Source: Alphaproteobacteria bacterium (GTDB lineage Bacteria > Pseudomonadota > Alphaproteobacteria > Rhodobacterales > Rhodobacteraceae). From it: a DNA stretch of 64,000 nt. The position numbers and the translations under genes are program-made. Positions 1 through 8,923 of the stretch are shown piece by piece. The notes below the pieces were generated by a model. That model searched no databases and was not told the DNA's origin. It saw only the letters and a program-made list of their open reading frames with translations. The stretch covers positions 62,001-126,000 of the forward strand of contig JAUHXK010000004.1 in the NCBI GenBank assembly GCA_030427405.1, given 5' to 3'. The stretch's first letter is position 1, and each line of letters opens with the position of its first letter.

Positions 1-126
1 GTTGTCCGGGTTCGCGCCTTGGCATCCCGGCAATGATACCCCCGTAAAGGGTTGTGATTCGACAAACGGGTTGACCATTTTGGCAAATGCCGAAACTGTC
101 GCGCGAAACAAAAAGCCGGAGCAGGA

Positions 127-1413
127 ATGGCCAGAACACCCCCACCATTTGCCCCATTCGAATGGAAAATCGCCTGGCGCTATTTGCGTGCCCGCCGTGC
201 CGAGGGCGGCGTCAGTGTTATGACCTGGATTTCCCTGATCGGGATTACGCTGGCTGTGTTTGCGCTGATTGCGACGCTGGCCGTTCGTTCGGGTTTTCGG
301 TCCGAATTCGTCGGGACCATCCTGGGTGCCAATGCGCATGTGACGGTCTACTCGGCCGGAGAGGTGGATGCAGGGGGCAATCTGGATCGCAAGATCACCG
401 CCTTTGATGCCATGGCAGGCAATATCGCGCAGGTCCCCGGCGTGGTGCGTGCGGCGCCGTTGGTCAAGGGGCAGGTTTTGCTGACCAACCGTGACCGAAG
501 CACCGGCGTCGAGGTGTTCGGTATCCGGCCACAGGACCTGTTCGATTTGCCGGGAATCGCCGAAAGCGAACAGGCCTATGGGGACATTGCGCAATTCGAA
601 GAAGGTATCGCCATCGGGTCGGGCGTTGCCCGTGCAATTGGTGCGACGGTCGGGGACACGGTCAAGGTGACCTCGCCAAACGGGGTCAAAACCGCGTTTG
701 GAACCTCGCCCCGGGTGAATGCCTATCGGATTGTCTATGTCTTTTCGGCAGGGCGGTATGACATAGACAGAACCCGCGTCTACATGCCTTTTTCCGAAGC
801 ACAGAGCTTTTTCAACCGGGAAGGTGCGGCTGACGAAATCGAGGTTATGGTGGAAAATCCCGAAAATATCGGGCCGGTTCTGATCCCGATCCTTGAGGCC
901 GCAGGAGAGCGGGCGCAGATCTGGACATGGCAAGACGCCTCGGGCGGGTTTTTGCGCGCGCTTGAGGTCGAAGACAACGTGATGTTCATCATCTTGTCCA
1001 TACTTGTGCTGATTGCGGCCATGAACATCGTTTCGGGCCTGATCATGCTGGTCAAGAACAAGGGGCGCGACATCGGTATTCTGCGCACGATAGGGTTAAG
1101 CGAAGGATCGGTTCTGCGTGTCTTCTTTATCTGCGGGGCGTTTACCGGGATCATCGGAACTGCGCTGGGCGTCATTCTGGGATGCTTGTTCGCACTTTAC
1201 ATCGACCCGATTTTTTCCTTCGTGAATTTCGTCATGGGCGGAGGTGTTTGGGACCCCGCCATTCGCGGGATCTATGCGCTTCCGGCCGAGTTGCACCTGT
1301 CGGACGTGCTGAAGGCTGTTGCCCTTTCATTGGGGTTGTCCTTTCTGGTCACCTATTTCCCTGCCCGCCGCGCGGCGCGTCTGAACCCGGTTGAGGCTTT
1401 GCGATATGAGTGA
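127..1413 (+). CDS. lolC: Lipoprotein-releasing ABC transporter permease, LolC/E family
   Basis: This is the inner-membrane permease of the LolCDE machine, which extracts outer-membrane lipoproteins and hands them to LolA. The 428-residue protein has the family layout. A short cytoplasmic start ([14 protein letters not shown]) leads into a first membrane helix near residues 30-55. A periplasmic domain of about 210 residues follows, and then three C-terminal helices, the first near residue 285 ([21 protein letters not shown]). The ATG has a purine-rich site (GGAGCAGGA) just upstream. The stop overlaps the start of lolD by 8 nt, so the two are translationally coupled. Like many alphaproteobacteria the operon appears to have one permease gene, so the subunit may work as a homodimer. 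The first 126 bases of the window hold no gene I can recognise. Confidence 0.93.
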   Translation: MARTPPPFAPFEWKIAWRYLRARRAEGGVSVMTWISLIGITLAVFALIATLAVRSGFRSEFVGTILGANAHVTVYSAGEVDAGGNLDRKITAFDAMAGNIAQVPGVVRAAPLVKGQVLLTNRDRSTGVEVFGIRPQDLFDLPGIAESEQAYGDIAQFEEGIAIGSGVARAIGATVGDTVKVTSPNGVKTAFGTSPRVNAYRIVYVFSAGRYDIDRTRVYMPFSEAQSFFNREGAADEIEVMVENPENIGPVLIPILEAAGERAQIWTWQDASGGFLRALEVEDNVMFIILSILVLIAAMNIVSGLIMLVKNKGRDIGILRTIGLSEGSVLRVFFICGAFTGIIGTALGVILGCLFALYIDPIFSFVNFVMGGGVWDPAIRGIYALPAELHLSDVLKAVALSLGLSFLVTYFPARRAARLNPVEALRYE

Positions 1414-2092
1414 TGTGACACTTCGTTTGCAGGGGCTGACCAAGACCTATCTTCAGGGCACGCCGGGCGAGGTTCAGGTGTTGCGCGGCGTCGATCTGGA
1501 ACTGCGCGCGGGCGAGGCGGTGGCACTGGTTGCGCCTTCGGGGGCCGGTAAGTCGACCCTGCTGCACATCACGGGCCTGCTGGATACGCCGGATGCGGGG
1601 GCGGTCGAAATCGGCGGTCAGAACGCAACCGGCAAGGGCGACCGGACCCGGACCGCGATCCGGCGTCAGGACGTGGGGTTCGTCTATCAGTTTCACCACC
1701 TGTTGCCCGAGTTCACGGCCCTTGAAAACGTGGTTCTGCCGCAATTGGCCAACGGGGCATCGGCAAGCCGGGCACAGGACAGGGCCCTGTCGCTGCTGGA
1801 TCGCGTCGGCGTGGCCGCGCGTGCGGGACACCGTCCGGCGGCCTTGTCCGGCGGCGAGCAGCAGCGGGTCGCGTTCTGCCGTGCATTGGCAAATGCGCCG
1901 CGTGTGCTGCTGGCCGACGAACCGACGGGAAACCTTGATCCCGACACATCGGATCAGGTCTTTGCCGCGCTCATGGCGCTGGTGCGCGAGGCGGGATTGT
2001 CCGCGTTGATTGCGACCCATAACCTGGATCTTGCCGCCCGGATGGATCGGATGGTGCGTCTGGACGGGGGCGTTCTCAGGCCAGTTGCGTAA
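1406..2092 (+). CDS. lolD: Lipoprotein-releasing system ATP-binding protein LolD
   Basis: This is the ATPase of LolCDE and should sit on the cytoplasmic face of the LolC dimer. Its 228 residues contain a Walker A (APSGAGKST), a Q-loop ([10 protein letters not shown]), a signature (LSGGEQQR) and a Walker B ([13 protein letters not shown]). [10 protein letters not shown] is the LolD/MacB-type spacing. I chose the ATG at 1406 ([15 protein letters not shown]) over an upstream in-frame TTG because it is the family start and overlaps the lolC stop. The last 17 nt overlap the end of the convergent membrane-protein gene, which is unusual. No terminator separates them. Confidence 0.93.
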   Translation: MSDVTLRLQGLTKTYLQGTPGEVQVLRGVDLELRAGEAVALVAPSGAGKSTLLHITGLLDTPDAGAVEIGGQNATGKGDRTRTAIRRQDVGFVYQFHHLLPEFTALENVVLPQLANGASASRAQDRALSLLDRVGVAARAGHRPAALSGGEQQRVAFCRALANAPRVLLADEPTGNLDPDTSDQVFAALMALVREAGLSALIATHNLDLAARMDRMVRLDGGVLRPVA

Positions 2093-2513
2093 TGGCCACG
2101 CCCACGGCCATGACCGCGATGCCGCCGGCCCGTACCCAGGTCAGCGGCGTCACCTGCGCCCCGAACAGCCCAAAATGGTCGATTGCCGCGGTGCTGACCA
2201 ATTGCCCCAGCAACACGAAGAACACCGCGTTTCCGACGCCGAAATGCGGGGCTACATGGGTGATGGACAACACATAAAACGCGATAAGGACACCGGCCAA
2301 AAGCAGGTGTTTCGGGGCCTGTCCCAACCGTGCAATCGCCTCGGTTCCGGGGCCGGTCAGCATGACCAGCGCGGAAGAGGCGAACGCGATGGCAAACAGG
2401 ATGACCGCGGCAACTGTCGGAGACCCGATCACCTTGCCCAACGCAGCGTTCAGCGCCGCAAGGACCGGCACCCCGATTCCGGCGGCCAACATGATGGCTG
2501 CGTATTGTGTCAT
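2076..2513 (-). CDS. Small multidrug/metabolite-type membrane protein, YdcZ (DUF606) family
   Basis: This is an inner-membrane protein of about 145 residues with five hydrophobic segments. It fits the YdcZ/DUF606 branch of the drug/metabolite transporter superfamily, whose members have half the helices of EamA proteins. Typical family features are the opening [22 protein letters not shown] and the segment [21 protein letters not shown] prefer the start at MTQYAAIM because the longer frame adds a non-hydrophobic 21-residue extension. A GAGGGA site also lies upstream of 2513. Substrate is unknown. The gene is convergent with lolD and their 3' ends overlap. Confidence 0.8.
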   Translation of the reverse strand: MTQYAAIMLAAGIGVPVLAALNAALGKVIGSPTVAAVILFAIAFASSALVMLTGPGTEAIARLGQAPKHLLLAGVLIAFYVLSITHVAPHFGVGNAVFFVLLGQLVSTAAIDHFGLFGAQVTPLTWVRAGGIAVMAVGVAITQLA

Positions 2514-2609
2514 CGCCGCGTCCCTCGAACCTTTAGCGTTGATCTGGATCATTGCGCCTGAGCCCGCCTCGGGCAACCCTGTTTCTGACGTTCTGGAAGG
2601 AGCGAAGCG

Positions 2610-3014
2610 ATGATCCGATCGATACTTGCCGCAGGTTTGTGTTCAGGCGTCATGCTTGCCACTGCGACACAGGCACAGGACTCCCGGCGCGGGGCAGAAT
2701 TGTACCTGCACCATTGCGCAACGTGTCATGGGCTGGACGCAACAGGCCACGGGCCGATGGCCGGGGCTCTTGTAATCCAGCCGACTAACCTGACAAAGCT
2801 GTCCGGTCAGGACGGCACATTCCCGACCGCACGTGTGGTTGCCCGGATTGACGGGCGCGATCCCTTGGTCAGCCATGGCAGTCCCATGCCCGTTTATGGC
2901 CCGTATTTCGAAGGTCAGGATACGGCTATCAAGGCACCGACGGGTCAGCCGATCCTGACCAGTATGCCGATCGCCGACCTGGTCGCCTATCTTGAGACGT
3001 TGCAGGCAAGCTGA
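2610..3014 (+). CDS. Small periplasmic class I cytochrome c
   Basis: This is a 134-residue exported haem protein. A signal peptide covers roughly residues 1-22 (cleavage after ATQAQ). One CATCH motif near residue 37 binds haem c covalently. The likely axial methionine lies in MPVYG near residue 93. The length and single motif suit a soluble electron carrier or a cytochrome domain dedicated to one dehydrogenase. No oxidoreductase gene is adjacent, so its partner is unknown. The start has a strong GGAAGGAGCG site. The gene converges with the HExxH lipoprotein gene, leaving only 3 nt between stops. Confidence 0.85.
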   Translation: MIRSILAAGLCSGVMLATATQAQDSRRGAELYLHHCATCHGLDATGHGPMAGALVIQPTNLTKLSGQDGTFPTARVVARIDGRDPLVSHGSPMPVYGPYFEGQDTAIKAPTGQPILTSMPIADLVAYLETLQAS

Positions 3015-3017
3015 AAG

Positions 3018-3704
3018 TCAGCTGCAGATCCCGTTCACCTTTGCGCCGCTCCAGGGGATCACGATATCGCTTTCGCGGCGGGTGCCGGGCAGGGATGACA
3101 AGTCGAAATGCGGGCTGAGCATCGTATGCAATCGCCGCGTGCGCGCGGCATCCGGGTCCAGGGCCCGGCAACAGACGTATTCTTCCACAATCGCGCCCTG
3201 CTGTTCAAAACCGTAGGCAAGGAAATCGGGTGAGGTATCGAGGTCGAACAGGTAGGGGTCCTTTTGCCCGCCATGTTCGGCCGCCGCGCGCAGCGGATGA
3301 TAGCCAGTAGTCTTGCGGTTCTGCCACTGCCAGACATGCGTCAATTCATGCGCCAGCAACATCGCCGCAATCAGGTGCATCTGCTCGGGGTACTGAGGCA
3401 TGTAGTCGTCCAGATACCAGTCCTTGGTGAAATAGATGCGGTTGAACAGGGCAACGGCTGCTGGTTTGCCGGTCACGATCTCTTCTTTGACCGGGGGCAG
3501 GATACGCTCGCGGCAGGCAAGACGCGGTCGGGCTTCGCGTTTGTAGGTTATGGCGGCGACCGGCGCCCCTTCGACCAGGCGGACTCGGTCCAGGGCCAGG
3601 GTGTCGCCGTGGATGTTTCCGGCAAAGGCTTGCTCTTGCGGGGTCAACGGGCGACCGCAGGAAGCAAAGACCAAAACAATCAAGACCAAAACGAACCGGA
3701 CCAT
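3018..3704 (-). CDS. Putative lipoprotein with HExxH metallopeptidase-like motif
   Basis: I do not recognise the family by name. The 228-residue product begins with a hydrophobic stretch ending in FASC, which reads as a lipobox (acylated Cys16). It should therefore be envelope-anchored. Near residue 117 it has HELTHVWQW, the zinc-binding HExxH signature. A downstream acidic helix (EQQGAIVEEYVC, near residue 167) could supply a third ligand. The fragments FNRIYFTKDWYLDD and LAHELTHVWQ resemble proteins annotated as DUF4157-like or vgr-related in related genomes. I infer, without proof, a zinc peptidase or a degenerate one. The gene is transcribed away from the Tag-like gene's 3' end and may share its transcript (42 nt gap). 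Confidence 0.7.
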   Translation of the reverse strand: MVRFVLVLIVLVFASCGRPLTPQEQAFAGNIHGDTLALDRVRLVEGAPVAAITYKREARPRLACRERILPPVKEEIVTGKPAAVALFNRIYFTKDWYLDDYMPQYPEQMHLIAAMLLAHELTHVWQWQNRKTTGYHPLRAAAEHGGQKDPYLFDLDTSPDFLAYGFEQQGAIVEEYVCCRALDPDAARTRRLHTMLSPHFDLSSLPGTRRESDIVIPWSGAKVNGICS

Positions 3705-3746
3705 GGGCGCAAGCCTAAGCCGCTGTGAATTGGCCGCAAGCGAAAT

Positions 3747-4409
3747 TCACAGGCTCATGGCGAGAACGCGGCTGATTTCGGTCAGGGATCGGCCGGACTG
3801 GTCCATCCAGGTGTTGAAGGCTGACTGCACGGCGGTCATGGCCTTTTTCGAGGTTGCGGGTTTGTCGATCACGCCCTCTGTAATCAGGCGGGTGGTCACG
3901 TCGCGCGACAGGATGAAACTGTCCCGCCCCGCAAAACGCATTGCATATTGCGCCGACGCGCCGCCCAGGCGCGACCCGCGTTCGGCCAGCAATGCCAGAA
4001 GGCCGATAAAATCGGCCGAAGGCCATCCGCCCAGGACATGACCCGCGCCGCCCTCTTCGCGAAGCTCTAACAAAAAGGCTGCATTCTCGCGCACCGACGC
4101 AATCTTGGTGCCATTGCGCACGATCCGCGTGTCCTGCAGCAAGGCGTCGAATGTTTCATCATCCATGAAGGCACACCGCCCGACATCAAACCCGCCAAAG
4201 GCGGTTTCGAAACCGTCCCATTTGGCTTCGATGACCTTCCAGTTGAACCCAGCCTGAAAAATGCATTTTGAGATGATCGACAGCCAGCGATCTTCGGGCA
4301 TGTTCACCAGATCAGCCGTGGGTTTCGGTCTGCTAAGCTTGGCTTCCAAAGCCTCGGCCCCGCCGTGACGGGCGGCGGCGATGTCGAAAATTTTATCAAA
4401 ATGCTGCAT
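3747..4409 (-). CDS. DNA-3-methyladenine glycosylase I-like protein (HhH glycosylase fold)
   Basis: The central part matches Tag-type base-excision glycosylases. It has a helical segment (WLSIISKCIFQAGFNWKVIEAKW) and an equivalent of FDP...MDDED (FGGFDVGRCAFMDDETFDALLQD). The stretch IVRNGTKIASVRENA is the strongest family mark. The family removes 3-methyladenine from DNA. At 220 residues it is longer than E. coli Tag (about 187). Its N-terminus lacks the usual WxxYHDxEWG segment that carries zinc and base-pocket residues. It may therefore have altered specificity. The ATG follows a GAGGACAAACC site. It is divergent from the betaine/TMAO-type transporter. Confidence 0.75.
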   Translation of the reverse strand: MQHFDKIFDIAAARHGGAEALEAKLSRPKPTADLVNMPEDRWLSIISKCIFQAGFNWKVIEAKWDGFETAFGGFDVGRCAFMDDETFDALLQDTRIVRNGTKIASVRENAAFLLELREEGGAGHVLGGWPSADFIGLLALLAERGSRLGGASAQYAMRFAGRDSFILSRDVTTRLITEGVIDKPATSKKAMTAVQSAFNTWMDQSGRSLTEISRVLAMSL

Positions 4410-4745
4410 GGTTTGTCCTCGTCGTCCTCAAGTGTTTCTTGTTTGTTCTCGTCTGGCAAGGCGATTTTGTGTCCGTTGCCGTCGAATTGCGATTTATAAT
4501 TGACTGGTCAATTAATATCCCGCACCTTGCGGCGCTAATGATGTTGGGGTCATGGCGCGATGGTCGGCACGGGCGCGGGGTGTGAAACCCCCGGCTGTTC
4601 TGGAAATTTGGGCGGGCAAGTACTGTTCCCTTTCCATTTCTGCCCGAAATTGTGCATGTTGCCGCTCGACACCTTTGTCAGGGACCGCCCGGGGCAGTTA
4701 ACGGCTGGCACGCGGGCTGCAAAAACAAAACAGGGAGTATGTACA
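4410..4745. promoter_or_regulatory. Divergent intergenic region of the amine transporter operon
   Basis: This 336-bp gap separates the Tag-like gene from the transporter operon. It contains a perfect palindrome at 4498-4513, listed separately. Near 4605-4660 there is an imperfect inverted repeat (TTTGGGCGGGCA against TGCCCGAAA) that could fold in the leader. A GGGAG ribosome site lies about 10 nt before the ATG at 4746. An in-frame extension back to 4560 is open but has no signal-peptide character, so I treat 4560-4745 as untranslated leader. I see no riboswitch I can name. Confidence 0.6.
4498..4513. promoter_or_regulatory. TetR/BetI-like palindromic operator candidate
   Basis: AATTGAC-TG-GTCAATT is a perfect 7+7 bp inverted repeat with a 2-bp centre. 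TTGA...TCAA palindromes are typical operators of TetR-family repressors, and BetI controls choline and betaine genes through such a site. It lies about 230 bp before the substrate-binding gene and about 90 bp before the divergent Tag-like gene. No regulator gene is adjacent, so the assignment is inference. Confidence 0.45.
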
Positions 4746-5696
4746 ATGAAAAAACTAAGTGTAAGCCTGCTGGCTATCGCCGTTGCCGGGGCGGCCCATT
4801 CTGCTGAAATGGGTGCCGTGGATCAGCCGATCAAGCTGGCGATCAACGAATGGACCGGTCAGCATGTCACGACTCATGTGGCGGCAGAGATGCTTAAAGC
4901 TGCCGGTTACCAGGTTGAATTCGTAACCGCCGGGATGTTGAACCAGTTCCAGGCGCTGGCCGATGGAGATATCGACGCAACGCTTGAGATCTGGTCGTCG
5001 AACGTGTCGGATGAGTATGCCAAGAAAATCGACGAAGGCACCGTGGTCGAGATCGGCGATCTGGGCCTTGATGCCAAGGAAGGCATTGCCTATCCCGCGC
5101 ATGTGGCCGATCTGTGCCCGGGCCTGCCGGCCTGGGAAGCTTTGAAAGACTGCGCGCAGGTCTTTGCCACTGCGGAAACCTTGCCCGGTGGCCGTTTGGT
5201 CGATTACCCGGCGGATTGGGGCACACCCGGCGCGGATCGCATGACCGGGCTTGATCTGCCGTTCAAGGCAATCCCTGCGGGCTCCGAGGGCGCGCTGATC
5301 GCGGAACTGCGCGCGTCGACCGAACGCAAATCGCCGCTTCTGATCACCTTCTGGCAACCGCATTGGGCAATGTCTGCCTATGACGTGCAATTCGTCGATC
5401 TGCCAGCAGGCGAAGAGGCGTGTTTTAACGATCCCGCATGGGGCCCGAACCCGAACGCGGTGAACGATTGTGACTTTGCCCCGTCGCGCATCTTCAAGGC
5501 CGGTTGGAGCGGTATGGAAGACAAATGGCCGGCCGCGTATGAAATCCTGTCCAACTATCAACTGGCGGTCGAAGACCAGCAGCCGATGATGGGTGCGATC
5601 GACGTTGACGGCGGTGCGGTCGAAGAGGTCGTCGCGGCGTGGATGGCCGACAACGAGGACAAATGGCGCCCGGTTGTCGACGCGGCGACTCAGTGA
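4746..5696 (+). CDS. Quaternary-amine (glycine betaine/TMAO-type) ABC transporter, periplasmic binding protein
   Basis: This is an OpuAC-type substrate-binding protein of 316 residues. A signal peptide (MKKLSVSLLAIAVAGAAHSA) directs it to the periplasm. Aromatic-box candidates are Trp36 (INEWTGQ), Trp83 (LEIWSSN) and Trp130 (PAWEALK), spaced 47 residues apart. Further tryptophans lie in TFWQPHW. From memory, the TMAO-binding TmoX of Ruegeria pomeroyi uses Trp23, Trp70 and Trp117 with the same 47/47 spacing and a Glu 14 residues after the third. Here Glu144 sits at that place. TMAO, glycine betaine or proline betaine are all possible ligands. The gene leads an operon with the ATPase and a double permease. 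Confidence 0.85.
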   Translation: MKKLSVSLLAIAVAGAAHSAEMGAVDQPIKLAINEWTGQHVTTHVAAEMLKAAGYQVEFVTAGMLNQFQALADGDIDATLEIWSSNVSDEYAKKIDEGTVVEIGDLGLDAKEGIAYPAHVADLCPGLPAWEALKDCAQVFATAETLPGGRLVDYPADWGTPGADRMTGLDLPFKAIPAGSEGALIAELRASTERKSPLLITFWQPHWAMSAYDVQFVDLPAGEEACFNDPAWGPNPNAVNDCDFAPSRIFKAGWSGMEDKWPAAYEILSNYQLAVEDQQPMMGAIDVDGGAVEEVVAAWMADNEDKWRPVVDAATQ

Positions 5697-5706
5697 GCGG
5701 ACACCC

Positions 5707-6756
5707 GTGACCGACGCGAAAACGCCAGCCATCGCCTGCCGGAATCTCTGGCAGGTGTTTGGCCAGGGCGCAGACAAAGCCCTGACCGACGCGTTGTCTC
5801 GGTCAGGGGATGACGCCGCCACAGCCGCCACCGACCTACGGGAAAACGGGTTCATTCCCGCGGTTCAGGACGCCAATTTCGAAGTTCATGAGGGCGAGCT
5901 GTTCGTCATCATGGGGCTTTCGGGGTCGGGCAAATCCACTCTGATCCGCTGTATCTCGCAATTGCTGCCCGGAACGGGCGGTGAAATCCGCGTAGATGGC
6001 GAGAACGTCATGGGTGCGTCCAAGAAGGCCCTGACCGACCTGCGCCGCAAAAAGCTGGGCATGGTGTTCCAGCATTTTGGCCTGTTCCCGCACATGACTG
6101 TAGCCGAAAACGTGACCTATCCGCTGCGGGTGCAGGGTGTGGGCAAAAAGGAACGTCTGGCGCGGGCGCAAGAGGTGATCTCGCTCGTTGGTCTTGAGGG
6201 GCGCGAAGACAGTTTTCCCCGGCAGTTGTCCGGCGGTCAGCGTCAGCGCGTCGGCATCGCCCGCAGCCTTGCCGTGAACCCTGACATCTGGTTTCTGGAC
6301 GAGCCGTTCAGCGCGCTTGACCCGTTGATCCGCCGTCAGTTGCAGGATGAGTTCCTGCGTATTCAGGCGACGTTGAAGAAATCCATCGTGTTCATCACCC
6401 ACGACATTCAAGAGGCGCTGAAGCTGGCCGACCGTATCGCCATCATGCGCGACGGCAAGATCGTGCAGATCGGCACACCCACGGATATCGTGCTGCGCCC
6501 GGTCGACGACTATGTACGCGAGTTTTCCAAGGATGTGGCCAAAGGCCAGCACGCCAAGGTTGCCTCGGTCATGCGGGACGAGGCCGAATGCGGCCCCGAT
6601 GACCCCGGCCTGACCACGGGCATGACACTGGACGCCGCGCTGGCACATTGCATGGAACTTTATGAACCCGTGCCGGTGCGCGATGCCAGTGGCAAGGTTG
6701 TTGGCACTGTTCACCCGTCCGATCTGGCGGCGGCCCTGCAGGTGGATGAAGCATGA
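5707..6756 (+). CDS. Quaternary-amine ABC transporter ATP-binding protein (OpuAA/ProV type)
   Basis: This is the cytoplasmic ATPase of the uptake system, 349 residues from a GTG start at 5707. It has a Walker A (GLSGSGKST), a Q-loop (FQHFGLFPHMTV), a signature (LSGGQRQRVGIARS), a Walker B (WFLDEPFSALDP) and a switch His (FITHDIQEA). The C-terminal 100 residues form a single degenerate CBS-like domain (VPVRDASGKVVGTVHPSDL). CBS domains in this family gate transport by ionic strength. I chose the GTG rather than the longer frame running back into the binding-protein gene because it lies 10 nt after that stop and gives the family N-terminus. Its stop overlaps the permease start (ATGA). Confidence 0.9.
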   Translation: MTDAKTPAIACRNLWQVFGQGADKALTDALSRSGDDAATAATDLRENGFIPAVQDANFEVHEGELFVIMGLSGSGKSTLIRCISQLLPGTGGEIRVDGENVMGASKKALTDLRRKKLGMVFQHFGLFPHMTVAENVTYPLRVQGVGKKERLARAQEVISLVGLEGREDSFPRQLSGGQRQRVGIARSLAVNPDIWFLDEPFSALDPLIRRQLQDEFLRIQATLKKSIVFITHDIQEALKLADRIAIMRDGKIVQIGTPTDIVLRPVDDYVREFSKDVAKGQHAKVASVMRDEAECGPDDPGLTTGMTLDAALAHCMELYEPVPVRDASGKVVGTVHPSDLAAALQVDEA

Positions 6757-8816
6757 CGGCCGTGGCGGACATCTCTGCGCAGCAGGCGCGCCTGACCGCA
6801 GGGGCGCAGGCGGCGTTGATCACGGTGATCGTTGGTGCGGTGTGTCTGGCGTTGGAAGGCGAAGCGCCGTGGCTGGTTAAATGGCCCGCCGCGTGGGAGC
6901 TGCCAGCGACCCAGTGGGTCGGGGCATTTCTGGACTGGTTTCTGAACGGCATCAAACCGGTGATGCGAGTGTTTTCCGACCTGATGACCTATCCGATGGA
7001 CTGGGCCAATTTTGTTCTGGGCAAAACACCCTGGCCGATCCTGATCGGAATTGTCACCGCGTTGGGTTGGTATCTGGGCGGGTTGCCGATGGCTGCTTTG
7101 GGTTTTCTTGGTCTCGGCTTTGTTCTGGCCTCGGGCTATTGGGCCGAAAGCATGAACACGCTGGCGCTAGTGGCTGTATCGGTGCCTGTGGCGCTGATCA
7201 TGGGCGGGGCGATAGGCATTCTTGCCAACGAGGTGCCAAGGGTAAAGGCATTTGTGCAGGCGCTGCTGGACGTGATGCAGACGGTGCCGACCTTTGCCTA
7301 TCTGACCCCCTTGCTGCTGCTCTTTGGCTTTGGTCCTGTGGTGGGGCTGATTGCTTCGGCCATCTACGCCGCGCCGCCGATGGCACGCAACGTGATGCTG
7401 GGGCTTGAACGGGTCGAACCCGAGATCAAAGAGGCCGCCGTAATGTCTGGTGGCACGCGGTTTCAACAACTGTTTCAGGTCGAAATCCCCGCCGCCACGA
7501 CGCAGATCATGGTCGGTGTGAACCAATGCCTGATGGCCGCGCTGTCGATGGTGATCATCGCCGCCGTCATTGGTGGTTTCAACGATATCGGGTGGGAGGT
7601 CCTGCTGACCATGCGCAAGGCGCAGTTCGGTGAATCGCTGACAGCTGGGCTGGTTATCGTTGTCTTTGCCGTCGTCATCGACCGGATGAGCGGCACACTG
7701 GCGACCGAGCGCAAGCGGTATGATCGTCGGGTCGTCTGGGCAATTCTGGGGTTTGCCGTCCTGTTCACCGTCGCCTTTTGGGCGCTGCTGCCCAACCCGT
7801 CAGAGCTGACCCTGCTGGACCCGATGACCGACGCAATCGACAGCGGCCTGACCGCGTTCACACAGGCCAACGGGCCGTGGCTGGATGCGCTCAAGAACAA
7901 CTCGCTGTTCTATGTGTTGCTGCCGCTGCGGATTGGTCTGGATCAGGCGGTGCTGCCCTACACATGGGGCTTCCAGTGGACGCCTGGCATGAGCTATGGA
8001 CTGTTTGCAGCCGGTGCCGTGATTGCCCTGCTGATGGCCTGGCGCGGGCATCTGACCGGGGGGCTGATCGTTCTGATCCTGATCGGCATGCTGGAAACCG
8101 GCATCGCCAATCTGCCATGGCCCTTTGTCCTGACCGGCGCTGCCGCGCTGGGCTGGGTCGCGGGGGGGTGGCGTCTGGCCGCGCTGTCGGTGGGCCTGCT
8201 GTGCACCATCCTTGTCTCGGGGCTGTGGGAACGCGCCCTGCTGTCGCTGTACCTCAGCGGCGCGGCGGTGTTTTCCTGTGCCGTGGTTGGCGGGCTGATC
8301 GGTCTGGCCAGCGCGGTTTGGTCGCCGGTCTGGAAAGTGGTGCGCCCGATCTGCGACATGCTGCAGACGATACCGCTGTTCGTGTTCCTGATCCCGGTGT
8401 TGATGGTGTTCCAGATTGGCGAGTTCTCGGCCTTTCTGGCGATCTGCGCCTATGCCGTCGTCCCGATGATCCGTTATACGCGGCATGGGCTGGTGAACAC
8501 ACCGGACGAGATGATGGAGGCCGCCATATCCAGTGGTGCGACCGAATGGCAGATCATGCGCGATGTGCGCGCACCCTATGCCGCGCCCACGATCCTGCTG
8601 GGGTTGAACCAGACCATCCTCTATGCCTTTGCGATGCTGGTAATCGCGGCGCTGATCGGCACCACCGGTCTGGGGCAATCGATCTATCTGGCACTGGGGC
8701 AGGCAGATGTGGGGCTTGGCATCTCGGCGGGCGCTGCGATGGCCATTCTGGCGCTGATCGCCGATCGCATGGTGCAGGGTTTTGCCGAGGAACGACGCAA
8801 GGCGCTGGGCCTTTAG
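6753..8816 (+). CDS. Fused double-domain quaternary-amine ABC transporter permease
   Basis: At 687 residues this is about twice a normal OpuAB/ProW permease and contains two tandem permease domains. The first ATPase-contact (EAA) loop is at EPEIKEAAVMSGGTRFQQLFQVEIPAA. The second is at PDEMMEAAISSGATEWQIMRDVRAPYA. Each is surrounded by several membrane helices, so one polypeptide could supply both halves of the channel. From memory, fused permeases of this type occur in roseobacter glycine betaine and TMAO (TmoV-like) systems. It starts in an ATGA overlap with the ATPase gene and closes the operon. A hairpin without a T-run follows at 8828-8846. Confidence 0.88.
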   Translation: MTAVADISAQQARLTAGAQAALITVIVGAVCLALEGEAPWLVKWPAAWELPATQWVGAFLDWFLNGIKPVMRVFSDLMTYPMDWANFVLGKTPWPILIGIVTALGWYLGGLPMAALGFLGLGFVLASGYWAESMNTLALVAVSVPVALIMGGAIGILANEVPRVKAFVQALLDVMQTVPTFAYLTPLLLLFGFGPVVGLIASAIYAAPPMARNVMLGLERVEPEIKEAAVMSGGTRFQQLFQVEIPAATTQIMVGVNQCLMAALSMVIIAAVIGGFNDIGWEVLLTMRKAQFGESLTAGLVIVVFAVVIDRMSGTLATERKRYDRRVVWAILGFAVLFTVAFWALLPNPSELTLLDPMTDAIDSGLTAFTQANGPWLDALKNNSLFYVLLPLRIGLDQAVLPYTWGFQWTPGMSYGLFAAGAVIALLMAWRGHLTGGLIVLILIGMLETGIANLPWPFVLTGAAALGWVAGGWRLAALSVGLLCTILVSGLWERALLSLYLSGAAVFSCAVVGGLIGLASAVWSPVWKVVRPICDMLQTIPLFVFLIPVLMVFQIGEFSAFLAICAYAVVPMIRYTRHGLVNTPDEMMEAAISSGATEWQIMRDVRAPYAAPTILLGLNQTILYAFAMLVIAALIGTTGLGQSIYLALGQADVGLGISAGAAMAILALIADRMVQGFAEERRKALGL

Positions 8817-8923
8817 ACAACAGGGCAGGGGCGGTTCGTCCGCCCCGCGCGCCCACTTGATTTCGGACAAAGACCGAAGCGTCAGGCCGCACTAGACCGG
8901 GTGCAACTTGTTCGGAGATCACC

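Noticed and set aside
1..126. End of an upstream gene such as proS at the left edge
   Set aside because: No frame gives a recognisable C-terminus. A TTGACC at 70-75 could be a -35 box, but I found no convincing -10.
4560..4745. N-terminal extension of the amine-binding protein
   Set aside because: The frame is open, but the extension is not a signal peptide, while the ATG at 4746 has a proper ribosome site and gives a normal signal sequence.
8828..8846. GGGGCGG-TTCGT-CCGCCCC hairpin after the amine transporter as a terminator
   Set aside because: The stem is good but no T-run follows, so it may be a stabilising 3' hairpin. Not strong enough to list as an intrinsic terminator.
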